Origin: CAZWUW01 sp964636895
Lineage (GTDB): Bacteria; Bacillota; Thermincolia; Thermincolales; CAZWUW01
Length of the DNA: 46,147 nt
Reading direction: 5' to 3'
Assembly: GCA_964636895.1 (NCBI GenBank)
Contig: CAZWUW010000010.1
Coordinates: 1-46,147, forward strand
Shown here: positions 8,138-15,630 of the stretch, piece after piece
Numbering within the stretch: position 1 is the stretch's first letter
How the letters are laid out: every line of letters starts with the position of its first letter
Translations under genes and position numbers: made by a program
The notes under the pieces: generated by a model
Database searches by the model: none
What the model saw: the letters and a program-made list of their open reading frames with translations, nothing else
What the model was told of the DNA's origin: nothing

Positions 8138-9013
8138 ATGATTATTGACCTTAGATATCACATCGCTTCACTGGTAGCGGTGTTTCTTGCGTTAGGCCTG
8201 GGTATTCTTATTGGCACTACCCTGCTTGGTAATGAAGCGATGGTCAATACCCTGAAACAAAGAGCCGATAAGATGGAAAAGAATTTGGACACTCTGCAGG
8301 CAGAGAATAAAAAAGCCCGGGAACAGATTGTCAGTTACAAGGAAATTACCGCTGTCCATAAACAATTTGAGAAGCAAACCGTGCCAATGCTGGTGTATGG
8401 CAAACTGGCCGGCAAACAGGTGGCGGTAATAGAAACCAGCAACTATGGGTTTCATGATGATTGGCTTAATACCCTTGGCCGAGCCGGGGCCAAGGTCGTT
8501 TCAATTACTACTGTTATTGGTGGTTTTGATATCAGTGAGGCAAACAAGCGCAAACAGATTGCCACCAAATTAATGCTAACATCAACAGAAGAAAAGGTTA
8601 TTTTTGATGCTGTGAATAAAGAACTCGCCGGTGGTATTATGACCGGTCAGAACATGGAGAACCTGCAGTTTTTCAGTAATCTGGGGTTGTTGAAAACATC
8701 AGGGAGCTACGGCGTGCCGGTAGACGCAGTTATTTTTGTGGGCGGCAGTCGGGATAAGGATTTTGCTAGGGTTTCCGAACTTGATGTACCAATGATGAAA
8801 TTATTCATGGCCCAAAACGTACCTGTTTACGGTGTGGAAACCAGTGAAGTGGAATTTTCATATATGAAGGAATACCAAAAAATTAAGGTTTCCACTGTGG
8901 ATAATGTTGACCTTTATCCCGGACAGTATTCCCTGGTTATAGCTATAGCCGGCAAACCTGGAAATTATGGTATTAAGTCTACGGCGAAACAGTTGATTCC
9001 CAGTATTCCTTAG
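8138..9013 (+). CDS. steB: SteB/MctB-like membrane protein (DUF3186, 'copper transporter' family)
   Basis: A 291-residue protein of the MctB family, which databases often label copper transporter. In Corynebacterium the same family is SteB, partner of SteA. It begins MIIDLRYHIASL and has a single N-terminal membrane helix (about 8-28). A coiled coil (about 34-75) and a soluble alpha/beta domain follow. No Cys- or Met-rich metal motif is visible, so a copper role is not supported here. It follows steA by 11 nt with an AGGGGG site, so the two are co-transcribed and likely form one complex. Confidence 0.75.
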   Translation: MIIDLRYHIASLVAVFLALGLGILIGTTLLGNEAMVNTLKQRADKMEKNLDTLQAENKKAREQIVSYKEITAVHKQFEKQTVPMLVYGKLAGKQVAVIETSNYGFHDDWLNTLGRAGAKVVSITTVIGGFDISEANKRKQIATKLMLTSTEEKVIFDAVNKELAGGIMTGQNMENLQFFSNLGLLKTSGSYGVPVDAVIFVGGSRDKDFARVSELDVPMMKLFMAQNVPVYGVETSEVEFSYMKEYQKIKVSTVDNVDLYPGQYSLVIAIAGKPGNYGIKSTAKQLIPSIP

Positions 9014-9023
9014 GAGGTATTTT

Positions 9024-9695
9024 GTGACCAGGGTTTCGGTGTTAATTCCGGCACATAATGAATCAATACATATTTATGATACGGTTCGGGCGCTAAAACA
9101 GTTGCCGGAAGTGGATGAAATCATTGTAGTAGATGACGCTTCCGGGGATAATACCGCTGATTTGGCAGAAAAGGCGGGTGCCCGGGTGCTGCGCCTGCTA
9201 ACTAATAAGGGTAAAGGCGGGGCGTTGAATGAGGGTATGGCAGCCGTAGCAGGCAGTATTATCGCTCTGGTAGACGGTGACCTGGGCAGGACGGCCGGCG
9301 ATGTGCGAAAATTGATTTTGCCGGTGCTGGCCGGCGAAGCCGATATGACTATAGCCAGGTTCCCGCGGGCTAAGAAAAAAGGCGGCTTTGGCCTGGTCAA
9401 AGGGTTGGCCCAAAAGGGTATTAAGTTTTATACCGGGTTAGAAATGATGTCTCCGTTATCCGGGCAGCGGGTAATGACCAGACCGGTATTTGCTGCCCTG
9501 GGTCGTTTTGCTTCCGGCTATGGGGTGGAAGTGGGGATGACCATAGATGTAGCCCGGAAGGGTTTTCGTATCAGGGAAGTGGATGTTAATATGACGCATG
9601 CAGAGACGGGACGGGATATTAGAGGGTTCATGCACCGGGGGAAACAATTTATTCATGTGCTCAAGGTGCTGGCCGGCCGTGCCGTGAAGAGGTGA
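9024..9695 (+). CDS. Family 2 glycosyltransferase
   Basis: A 223-residue GT-A fold enzyme that transfers a sugar from a nucleotide donor. The sequence shows the N-terminal strand VSVLIPAHNE (4-13), the acidic VVDDAS (35-40) and the metal-binding DGD (84-86). The QRVMTRPVF segment near 150 is typical of polyprenyl-phosphate-glycosyltransferase relatives. No membrane helices are obvious, so it should be peripheral. The GTG start has AGGAGG directly upstream, and the next gene begins 4 nt after its stop. It probably builds a lipid-linked or wall glycan together with the following MraY-like enzyme. The sugar and acceptor are unknown. Confidence 0.8.
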   Translation: MTRVSVLIPAHNESIHIYDTVRALKQLPEVDEIIVVDDASGDNTADLAEKAGARVLRLLTNKGKGGALNEGMAAVAGSIIALVDGDLGRTAGDVRKLILPVLAGEADMTIARFPRAKKKGGFGLVKGLAQKGIKFYTGLEMMSPLSGQRVMTRPVFAALGRFASGYGVEVGMTIDVARKGFRIREVDVNMTHAETGRDIRGFMHRGKQFIHVLKVLAGRAVKR

Positions 9696-9699
9696 GACG

Positions 9700-10533
9700 A
9701 TGCAGGTAATTGTGGGATTGATTTTGGGGCTGATGGCGTTTGTTTTGACTAGAATAATGATTCCGGCTTTTGCGGGCATGTTCCGGGAAGCCGGTTTTGT
9801 GCGTCCCAATTACCGGCAGGAAGTTATTCCGCTGGGCATGGGGCTGGTCTTTTTGCCGGCTGTTATGCTGACTTTGGCCTTGGGGCAATTAGCTGGGTTT
9901 GTATCCCGGGGGGATACATATCTCTTTTTGTTTGCCCTGGCGGCAATGGGCTTATTTGGCTTGGTGGATGATGCTTTTGGATCTCGGAAGGCCTCGGGGC
10001 TGAAAGGACATTTTAAGAAACTGTTGTTGGAACGAGAATTGACTACCGGTGGGTTAAAGGCGCTGGCCGGCGGTTTTATCGGGCTGTTGATTAGTCTGGC
10101 GCTGGCTCCTGTGGGGCGAATGGACTGGTTTGTCATAATGGATACCCTGATTATTGCCTTATCTACTAATGCACTGAATTTACTTGATTTGCGGCCCGGA
10201 CGAGCAGGGAAAAGTTTTTTGCTGCTGGCGGTGTTATTGTTGGCAGCTGGTTACGGTAAACCTCAGTCTATTTATCTGTTAGTGCTGGCCGGCAGTGTAC
10301 TGGCTTTTTTGTTGCATGACCTGAAGGCCATGGTGATGATGGGTGACACCGGATCAAATATGCTGGGGGTTGCAGTTGGTACTACCGCGGTCTGGGTGCT
10401 GCCTTTGCCCGGCAAGCTGCTTTTCTTTGCTTTTTTAGTGTTGTTTCACCTTTTTACTGAGAAGCATTCCCTGACTAAGTTGATAGAAGGGAACAAAGTG
10501 CTGCATTACCTTGATATGCTGGGGAGAAAATAG
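9700..10533 (+). CDS. MraY/WecA-like polyprenyl-phosphate sugar-1-phosphate transferase, divergent
   Basis: A polytopic membrane protein (277 residues, eight or more hydrophobic segments) of the glycosyltransferase 4 family, which joins a sugar-1-phosphate to undecaprenyl phosphate. Family landmarks are GLVDDAFGS (D90, D91), TNALNLLDLRPGRAG (156-170) in place of the usual NxxNxxDGxDG, and MMGDTGSN (213-220). It is about 40-50 residues shorter than MraY, and the canonical NxDG segment is altered to NLLDLRPG. It is therefore not the housekeeping MraY. It is translated right after the GT2 gene. Its substrate is not predictable from sequence. Confidence 0.75.
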   Translation: MQVIVGLILGLMAFVLTRIMIPAFAGMFREAGFVRPNYRQEVIPLGMGLVFLPAVMLTLALGQLAGFVSRGDTYLFLFALAAMGLFGLVDDAFGSRKASGLKGHFKKLLLERELTTGGLKALAGGFIGLLISLALAPVGRMDWFVIMDTLIIALSTNALNLLDLRPGRAGKSFLLLAVLLLAAGYGKPQSIYLLVLAGSVLAFLLHDLKAMVMMGDTGSNMLGVAVGTTAVWVLPLPGKLLFFAFLVLFHLFTEKHSLTKLIEGNKVLHYLDMLGRK

Positions 10534-10588
10534 TGTTTAGGCATTTGTTTTTATATTTGCAGGAAATTGCACGGCGCTGGTAGAAGGT

Positions 10589-10624
10589 ATGAAAAAAATG
10601 CCGGAAGCCGGGTGGTTTTTGTGA
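10589..10624 (+). other. Possible 11-codon leader ORF coupled to the sigma-54 regulator
   Basis: An ATG at 10589 with an AGAAGG site 4 nt upstream opens an 11-codon frame (MKKMPEAGWFL). Its TGA overlaps a GTG start of the next gene as GTGA. The regulator itself has no good ribosome site, so translational coupling through this leader is plausible. Evidence is limited to the site and the overlap. Confidence 0.25.
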
Positions 10625-12045
10625 ATGGGAAAAAAACACAAGAGGAAATTGAGGAACTGACGCAAGAGCTTACCGACATGCGGGAAGTGCAAAGTTTGTT
10701 TGAGGCGATCATATATTCTACCCAGGACGCTATTTCGGTTTGTGATGATCAGGGAACCCAAATCCTGATAAATCCCGCTTATACCCGGATTACCGGGCTT
10801 AGTGAGGCGGATGTGCTGAATAAACCTTGTACCGTTGATATTGCGGAAGGGGAAAGCATGCACATGCAAGTGCTGCAGACCAAAAAACCGGTGCGGGGGG
10901 TGCCGATGAAAGTCGGTCCCAATAAGCGGGAAGTTTTGGTCAATGTAGCGCCTATTTTAGTGGACGGGAAACTCCGGGGCAGTGTCGGGATTATCCATGA
11001 TATTCATGAGATTAAACAGCTCACTGCGGAATTAGAGCATGCCAAAAGATTAATCCGGCGTATTGCCGCTAAATATAGTTTTGAAGATATTATCGGTGCC
11101 GGAGAACTTATGCAATCCGCTGTTGAACTGGCCCGGCGGGCAGCGGAAACATCTGTCACCGTGCTGCTGCGCGGGGACAGTGGCACCGGCAAAGAACTTT
11201 TTGCCCATGCTATCCATAATGCCAGTGCGCGGAAAAAGGGTCCGTTTGTCCGGGTAAACTGTGCAGCGATAACCGATACTTTACTGGAAAGTGAGCTTTT
11301 TGGCTATGTCGAAGGGGCTTTTACCGGCGCTTTGCGGGGTGGCAAAAAAGGTTTTTTTGAAGAGGCCCACGGCGGGACAATATTTCTGGATGAGATTGGG
11401 GAAGTAAATCCGGCAGTGCAAGCCAAACTTCTGCGTGTTTTGCAGGAAAAAGAATTTATCCGGGTAGGTGGTACCAAGCCACTAACGGTTGACGTGCGGG
11501 TTATTGCGGCCACTAATGCTAATCTGGAACAGCGCATTAAAGAGGGGATGTTTCGTGAGGATCTTTATTACCGGTTGAATGTAATCCCGTTGTTTATTCC
11601 ACCGCTCAGGGCAAGGAAAGAAGATATTCCATCGCTGTTTACCCATTTGCAGCAGAAATTCAGTCAGGAATACGGCCGCAAGGTGGCCCGGATTACGCCG
11701 CAAGTCCTTGGTGTTTTGATGGCCTATGACTGGCCGGGCAATGTCAGGGAATTGGAGAACATTATTAGCCGGACCATAATCAATATGAAGTATAACGAAG
11801 AAACTATTTTGCCCCGGCATGTGCCGTTGTTGCAGAGTGCGGCTGAGCCGGCAACTGCCGGAACCGGACTTGCGGTGCCGGGCATACGGCAGGAGCGGAC
11901 TTTGGACGCAGTGCTAGGTGAGGTGGAGAAGCAGGTTATTCTGGAAGTCCTGCAGGAAACCGGGGGCAATAAAACCGAAGCCGCCAGGAGACTGGGCATT
12001 GCTACCCGGAGTTTGTACTATAAACTGGAGCGGTATGGTCTTTAG
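10621..12045 (+). CDS. Sigma-54-dependent transcriptional activator with PAS domain
   Basis: Enhancer-binding protein of 474 residues from the GTG at 10621. An N-terminal PAS sensor (about 23-130) is joined by a helix to an AAA+ domain with Walker A GDSGTGKE (185-192), the sigma-54 contact loop GAFTGA (232-237) and Walker B GGTIFLDEIG (251-260). A Fis-type helix-turn-helix closes it (NKTEAARRLGIATRSLYYK). The true start is uncertain, since in-frame TTG 10567 and GTG 10612 also exist. The gene lies just upstream of a -24/-12 promoter and ptb-buk, so by analogy to BkdR of Bacillus it probably activates that operon in response to a small ligand bound by PAS. Confidence 0.9.
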   Translation: MNGKKTQEEIEELTQELTDMREVQSLFEAIIYSTQDAISVCDDQGTQILINPAYTRITGLSEADVLNKPCTVDIAEGESMHMQVLQTKKPVRGVPMKVGPNKREVLVNVAPILVDGKLRGSVGIIHDIHEIKQLTAELEHAKRLIRRIAAKYSFEDIIGAGELMQSAVELARRAAETSVTVLLRGDSGTGKELFAHAIHNASARKKGPFVRVNCAAITDTLLESELFGYVEGAFTGALRGGKKGFFEEAHGGTIFLDEIGEVNPAVQAKLLRVLQEKEFIRVGGTKPLTVDVRVIAATNANLEQRIKEGMFREDLYYRLNVIPLFIPPLRARKEDIPSLFTHLQQKFSQEYGRKVARITPQVLGVLMAYDWPGNVRELENIISRTIINMKYNEETILPRHVPLLQSAAEPATAGTGLAVPGIRQERTLDAVLGEVEKQVILEVLQETGGNKTEAARRLGIATRSLYYKLERYGL

Positions 12046-12074
12046 TGAATAATGATGGAAAATTATTTGTATTT

Positions 12075-12102
12075 AACCAAGGGTGAACCCCCTTGGTTTT
12101 TT
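12075..12102 (+). terminator. Intrinsic terminator after the sigma-54 activator
   Basis: AACCAAGGG (12075-12083) pairs perfectly with CCCTTGGTT (12090-12098) around a 6-nt loop and is followed by T residues. It separates the regulator gene from the ptb operon. Confidence 0.88.
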
Positions 12103-12130
12103 GCTGTATGAAACATAAAGATGAATTATT

Positions 12131-12170
12131 TGCGTGCAGAAACTTGCATCGCTCTGCAATGTATTGCAGA
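12131..12170. promoter_or_regulatory. Probable enhancer (UAS) of the sigma-54 activator
   Basis: TCTGCAAT-GT-ATTGCAGA (12153-12170) is a perfect 8-bp inverted repeat. Next to it is a looser copy with TGCAGA and TTGCA half-sites (12135-12148). The centre is about 105-120 bp upstream of the -24/-12 promoter and its start site, the usual distance for an enhancer. The Fis-type domain of the upstream gene product is the likely ligand. Confidence 0.6.
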
Positions 12171-12219
12171 CTATTTTATACTGTGCGAAGTATGAATTTT
12201 AGGTTGCTACAGTATAAAT

Positions 12220-12247
12220 AAGCTTAACACCGGTGTTAGGCTTTTTA
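12220..12247 (+). terminator. Hairpin with T-run directly before the sigma-54 promoter
   Basis: AAGCTTAACACC (12220-12231) and GGTGTTAGGCTT (12232-12243) pair with one G-U, and five T follow. The core AACACCGGTGTT is itself a perfect palindrome. It may be a second terminator insulating the promoter at 12255, or an operator. The loop must open by a few pairs, since the arms abut. Confidence 0.45.
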
Positions 12248-12254
12248 AAAACTT

Positions 12255-12270
12255 TGGCATGGAAATTGCA
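12255..12270 (+). promoter_or_regulatory. Sigma-54 (-24/-12) promoter of ptb operon
   Basis: TGGCAT (12255-12260), five bases, TTGCA (12266-12270). The invariant GG and GC are 12 nt apart, and only one base departs from TGGCACR-N4-TTGCW. Transcription should start near 12282, 33 nt before the ptb start codon. Confidence 0.85.
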
Positions 12271-12314
12271 TAATATATTTGTAAAGGCAAATTCGGTAGA
12301 AAGAGGTGAGGGTC

Positions 12315-13289
12315 GTGAAGAGTTTTGCAGCCTTGGTGGAAGAAGCAAAAAAATGCCCGCCCAAGAAAGTGGCGGTGGCAGTGGCAGAGGATCCCGCGGT
12401 TCTGGAAGCGGTCAGGGAGTGTAAGCAAACCGGTATTGCCGATGCAATTCTTGTTGGCGATGCGGCGAAAATAGGTGAAATTGCCCGGGAACGAAAAATA
12501 AACATCAGCGATTTTGAAGTTATTCATGAACCTGATTCGGAAGCTGCCGTTAAACGGGCCGTATTATCGGTACATACCGGACAAGCGGACATGGTAATGA
12601 AAGGTGCTGTCCAGTCGCCGGAGGTGCTGAAAGCCGTATTGGATAAGAACATTGGCCTGCGTACCGGCCGGACTCTCAGTCATGTGGCAGTTTTTGAAGC
12701 ACCTGGTTATGACCGGTTAATGATGATGACAGATGCCGGCATGAACATTATGCCGACTTTTCAGCAAAAGGTGGATATGGTTAATAATGCAGTAAGTGTA
12801 GCCCGTTCCCTGAAAATAGATATGCCGAAGGTGGCGATTATTGCCGGGGTGGAAATAGTTAATCCCGATATGCCGAGTACAGTTGATGCGGCCCTGTTGT
12901 CCAAAATGAATGAACGGGGCCAAATCAAAAACTGTATTATAGATGGTCCCCTCGCCTTGGATTTAGCCCTATCCAAGGAATCCGCTCGCGCCAAAGGTGT
13001 GACCAGCCCGGTGGCTGGTCAAGCCGATATCTTCGTATTGGCCAACATTGATGCGGCCAATGTTCTTTATAAAGGTCTGGTTTTTCTGGGCCGGGCTAAG
13101 ATTACCGGCCTAATTGTGGGGGCGAAAGCTCCGGTTATCCTTACTTCTCGTGCCGACACCCATGAAGCCAAATTGGTTTCGGTGGCTATCGGTGTACTGA
13201 TGACCAGTAAAGAGCCCTCTACGCCAAAGAGAGTTGGTGACACGCCGGAAAGTGGAGCTGAACCGGCACCCAGCCTCAAGGTTATTTAA
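12315..13289 (+). CDS. ptb: Phosphate butyryltransferase (PTA/PTB family)
   Basis: Exchanges CoA for phosphate on butyryl-CoA or, more likely here, branched-chain acyl-CoAs, giving the acyl phosphate used by Buk. The 324 residues cover the whole PTA/PTB fold. Recognisable stretches are GAVQSPEVLKAVLDK, VEIVNPDMPSTVDAA, IIDGPLALDLAL and the C-terminal LIVGAKAPVILTSRAD. About 25 extra residues follow the usual end. The GTG at 12315 sits 6 nt after an AGAGGTG site; a GTG at 12306 overlaps that site and is less likely. The sigma-54 promoter lies 45 nt upstream. Exact chain-length preference cannot be read from sequence. Confidence 0.93.
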   Translation: MKSFAALVEEAKKCPPKKVAVAVAEDPAVLEAVRECKQTGIADAILVGDAAKIGEIARERKINISDFEVIHEPDSEAAVKRAVLSVHTGQADMVMKGAVQSPEVLKAVLDKNIGLRTGRTLSHVAVFEAPGYDRLMMMTDAGMNIMPTFQQKVDMVNNAVSVARSLKIDMPKVAIIAGVEIVNPDMPSTVDAALLSKMNERGQIKNCIIDGPLALDLALSKESARAKGVTSPVAGQADIFVLANIDAANVLYKGLVFLGRAKITGLIVGAKAPVILTSRADTHEAKLVSVAIGVLMTSKEPSTPKRVGDTPESGAEPAPSLKVI

Positions 13290-13320
13290 GTGGTTGGTAG
13301 ATTTTGAAATAATCTAATGA

Positions 13321-13349
13321 TTGACAGGTAAAACAGAGGGAATTAGAAT
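13321..13349 (+). promoter_or_regulatory. Sigma-A promoter in the ptb-buk interval
   Basis: TTGACA (13321-13326), 17 nt, TAGAAT (13344-13349): a perfect -35 and a five-of-six -10. Transcription would start near 13356, only some 7 nt before a terminator hairpin. It therefore either makes a very short RNA or drives an attenuated buk transcript. Confidence 0.6.
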
Positions 13350-13362
13350 GTTGTGTAGAGAA

Positions 13363-13396
13363 GGAGTTGTGTGCATTACACAACTCCAAATTTTTT
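13363..13396 (+). terminator. Terminator/attenuator between ptb and buk
   Basis: A 10-bp perfect stem GGAGTTGTGT / ACACAACTCC with a 5-nt loop is followed by AAATTTTTTAT. It could end the ptb transcript or act as a controlled attenuator for buk and the oxidoreductase genes. Confidence 0.8.
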
Positions 13397-13596
13397 ATCC
13401 TTGCATGAATGCCATTTCCTGGGACCGCAAACTGATTTCGTGGTATTGCTGCCGTAGTAGAAACCGGGCAGGCCCTGATAGTTACCTCAAGTTTATTGCG
13501 GAGTTTATAACGCATAGGCAGGGAGGTTCACGTTAAATGAATAAAGTAATGCGGTTGAAATAAGACTAGAGTTGACAATGATGAGGAGGTTGGATA
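13397..13596 (+). other. Gene-free leader of buk
   Basis: About 200 nt with no convincing gene. One frame near 13410-13513 gives a protein-like string (FRGIAAVVETGQALIVTSS), but it is broken by stops and has no ribosome site, so a decayed gene fragment is possible. A second small frame ending at 13536 also lacks support. I recognise no riboswitch. Confidence 0.3.
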
Positions 13597-14667
13597 ATGA
13601 ATAATGCTAGGCTGCTGGTTATTAACCCGGGTTCGACTTCTACTAAGATTGCTGTTTTCCGGGGAGATAGTCAGGTATACTCTGATACTTTGCGTCATAC
13701 GGCAGAGGAATTGGGTCGTTTTAACGGCACCATTGACCAGTTGGATTTTCGTTATGGATTAGTATTGGAAGCAGTCCGCAAGGCCGGTATTGATATTCAG
13801 CAAATTAATGCTGTGGTGGGGCGCGGCGGTCTGCTGCGGCCCATTCGGGGCGGTACATATGTTGTAAATAAACGGATGCTGGCAGACTTGCGGGCAGAGT
13901 CTCGGGGAACGCATGCATCAAATCTGGGCGGACTGATTGCCGAGCAAATTGCCAGGATAAATGGAGTGCCTGCATATATAGTAGATCCGGTTTGTGTTGA
14001 TGAAATGGAGGATATTGCGAGAGTTTCCGGGATGCCGGAAAACCCCCGGGAGAGCCTGTTTCATGCCCTGAACCAAAAAGCCATCGCGCGTCGGGCAGCG
14101 GCTGACCTGGGGAAGGTTTATGATGAGATAAATTTGATTGTTGCCCATTTGGGCGGGGGGATTTCCGTGGGCGCTCATAGGCGGGGCCGGGTGATAGATG
14201 TGAACAATGCCATCCCGGGTGAGGGCCCGTTTTCACCGGAACGCAGCGGGGGTGTACCGGCCGGCGTACTGGTGCAGATGTGTTTTAGTGGTAAGTACTC
14301 CCGGGAGGAAATGCAAAAAAAGCTGGTGGGCAAAGCGGGGTTGGTGGCTTATCTGGGTACCAATGATGCGGTGGAAGTGGAAAAGCGTATTGCCCGGGCT
14401 AACCAAGATGCCCGGTTAGTTTATGAGGCCATGGCTTACCAGGTAGCTAAAGAAATCGGGGCGAGTGCTGCTGTTTTAATGGGCCATGTGGAGGCGGTGG
14501 TTATTACCGGCGGCATCGCCCACAGCAAGATGCTGGTGGACTGGATTATAGAACGGGTAGCGTTTATTGCTCCGGTTAAGGTGTATCCGGGCGAGGATGA
14601 GATGACTGCTTTGGCGCTGGGCGGGCTTAGGGTTTTGAACGGTCAGGAAACGGCCACGGAATATTAG
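13597..14667 (+). CDS. buk: Butyrate kinase (acetokinase family)
   Basis: Makes ATP from an acyl phosphate, here probably butyryl, isobutyryl or isovaleryl phosphate. The 356 residues equal the family length. The N-terminal ASKHA phosphate loop is VINPGSTSTKIAVF, followed by VVGRGGLLRPIRGGTY, VAHLGGGISVGAH (the adenosine-binding loop) and VEAVVITGGIAHS near the C-terminus. A strong GAGGAGG site lies 8 nt before the ATG. Together with Ptb and the downstream oxidoreductase it completes a route from 2-oxoacids to carboxylic acids with substrate-level ATP. Confidence 0.95.
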   Translation: MNNARLLVINPGSTSTKIAVFRGDSQVYSDTLRHTAEELGRFNGTIDQLDFRYGLVLEAVRKAGIDIQQINAVVGRGGLLRPIRGGTYVVNKRMLADLRAESRGTHASNLGGLIAEQIARINGVPAYIVDPVCVDEMEDIARVSGMPENPRESLFHALNQKAIARRAAADLGKVYDEINLIVAHLGGGISVGAHRRGRVIDVNNAIPGEGPFSPERSGGVPAGVLVQMCFSGKYSREEMQKKLVGKAGLVAYLGTNDAVEVEKRIARANQDARLVYEAMAYQVAKEIGASAAVLMGHVEAVVITGGIAHSKMLVDWIIERVAFIAPVKVYPGEDEMTALALGGLRVLNGQETATEY

Positions 14668-14669
14668 TT

Positions 14670-14698
14670 TTGCATCGGAGGATTTTTTCTTGTATAAT
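14670..14698 (+). promoter_or_regulatory. Sigma-A promoter candidate before the small ATPase
   Basis: TTGCAT (14670-14675), 17 nt, TATAAT (14693-14698). The -10 is perfect and the -35 matches three of six. Transcription would begin near 14705, almost at the start codon (14713), so that message would be nearly leaderless. Confidence 0.4.
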
Positions 14699-14712
14699 AG
14701 ACAGTGGTGTTT

Positions 14713-15384
14713 ATGAAAAGAATAAGTATTTTTACAGGCTACTTCGGCAGTGGAAAAACCGAAATAGCCATTAACTTTGCCCTCAGTCGGCAAAAAATCG
14801 CGAATAAAGTCGTATTGATTGATTTGGATATTGTGAACCCCTATTTCCGCTCCCGGGAGCAAAAGGTGCAGTTAGCTGCTGCCGGTATCAATGTCCTGGC
14901 TTCGGCAGAAGGGTATTTCAACACTGACCTGCCGGCCCTAGCTCCGGCTATATCCGGGGCTCTGCAGGACCCGGACGGTATTGCTATAGTTGATGTAGGT
15001 GGTGATCAAACCGGTGCCAGAGCACTGGGGCGGTATCACAACCTGCTGCCGGCAGATGTCTATACGCTTTATTTTGTTATTAACCCTTACCGGCCTATGA
15101 CCAGGGATGTGCAGGGGATTAGTAAAGTATTAAGGGAAGTGGAGCAAGCTTCCCGCCTCAGGGTTACGGCCCTGGTCAGCAACCCCAATCTGGGCCGGGA
15201 AACTTGTCCCCCAGATATTCTTTCCGGCCACCGGACTGTAATGGATACCTCCCGTCAACTTAACCTGCCAGTTGAGTTTCTCTGTATTCCTGTTAATCTT
15301 GTGCAGTCGCCTGCGTTGCAGAACCTCAAGCAGACAGTTTTGCCGATTAAATTTTTTATGTCCCCTCCGTGGATGGATAAATAA
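14713..15384 (+). CDS. MinD/ParA-CobQ-type P-loop ATPase
   Basis: A 223-residue cytoplasmic ATPase of the CobQ/CobB/MinD/ParA class. The P-loop is GYFGSGKT (9-16), the switch I-like segment is LIDLDIVNPYFRSRE, and a DVGGDQTG Walker B/switch II segment lies near residue 97. No cobyrinate or partition partner is adjacent. It sits between buk and the oxidoreductase genes, so a role in assembling or activating that Fe-S enzyme is possible but unproven. GTGs at 14704 and 14707 are alternative starts. The nearest Shine-Dalgarno (GGAGGA, 14677-14682) is too far, so initiation may be leaderless. Confidence 0.75.
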   Translation: MKRISIFTGYFGSGKTEIAINFALSRQKIANKVVLIDLDIVNPYFRSREQKVQLAAAGINVLASAEGYFNTDLPALAPAISGALQDPDGIAIVDVGGDQTGARALGRYHNLLPADVYTLYFVINPYRPMTRDVQGISKVLREVEQASRLRVTALVSNPNLGRETCPPDILSGHRTVMDTSRQLNLPVEFLCIPVNLVQSPALQNLKQTVLPIKFFMSPPWMDK

Positions 15385-15408
15385 ATTTGATATAAAGGAG
15401 GCCAAGCT

Positions 15409-15630
15409 ATGCCCAAAGCAAGAGTCATTATTCACGAAGAAAGGTGTAAAAGCTGCGAGCTTTGTACTACTGCCTGTCCGCAGTCTTTGCTGGTGATAGC
15501 GCAGCACATGAATGCCGGTGGCTACCGCCCGGTTAGTATTACTGACCAGGACAAGTGTAAAGGGTGTGCCTTATGTGCAATTATTTGTCCTGATGTGGCA
15601 TTGGAAGTTGAAAAGGAGGAGAAAGCGTGA
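15409..15630 (+). CDS. vorD: 2-oxoacid:ferredoxin oxidoreductase, delta (ferredoxin-like) subunit
   Basis: A 73-residue 2[4Fe-4S] protein that passes electrons from the TPP subunit to ferredoxin. Two clusters are formed by C13-x2-C16-x2-C19-x3-C23-P and C50-x2-C53-x2-C56-x3-C60-P. An AAAGGAGG site precedes the ATG. Its last four bases (GTGA) are shared with the start of the alpha subunit, so translation is coupled. A separate delta subunit at the head of the cluster is the KorDABC/VorDABC arrangement. The symbol reflects the ptb-buk context and is not proof of substrate. Confidence 0.9.
   Translation: MPKARVIIHEERCKSCELCTTACPQSLLVIAQHMNAGGYRPVSITDQDKCKGCALCAIICPDVALEVEKEEKA

Noticed and set aside
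8138..9013. Copper transport role for the MctB-family protein
   Set aside because: It has a single membrane helix and no Cys/Met metal motif, and sits beside SteA, so the database label is not supported.
13321..13536. 71-codon frame in the ptb-buk gap
   Set aside because: It starts on the -35 box of a sigma-A promoter, runs through a terminator stem, has no ribosome site and an odd Cys/Trp-rich product.
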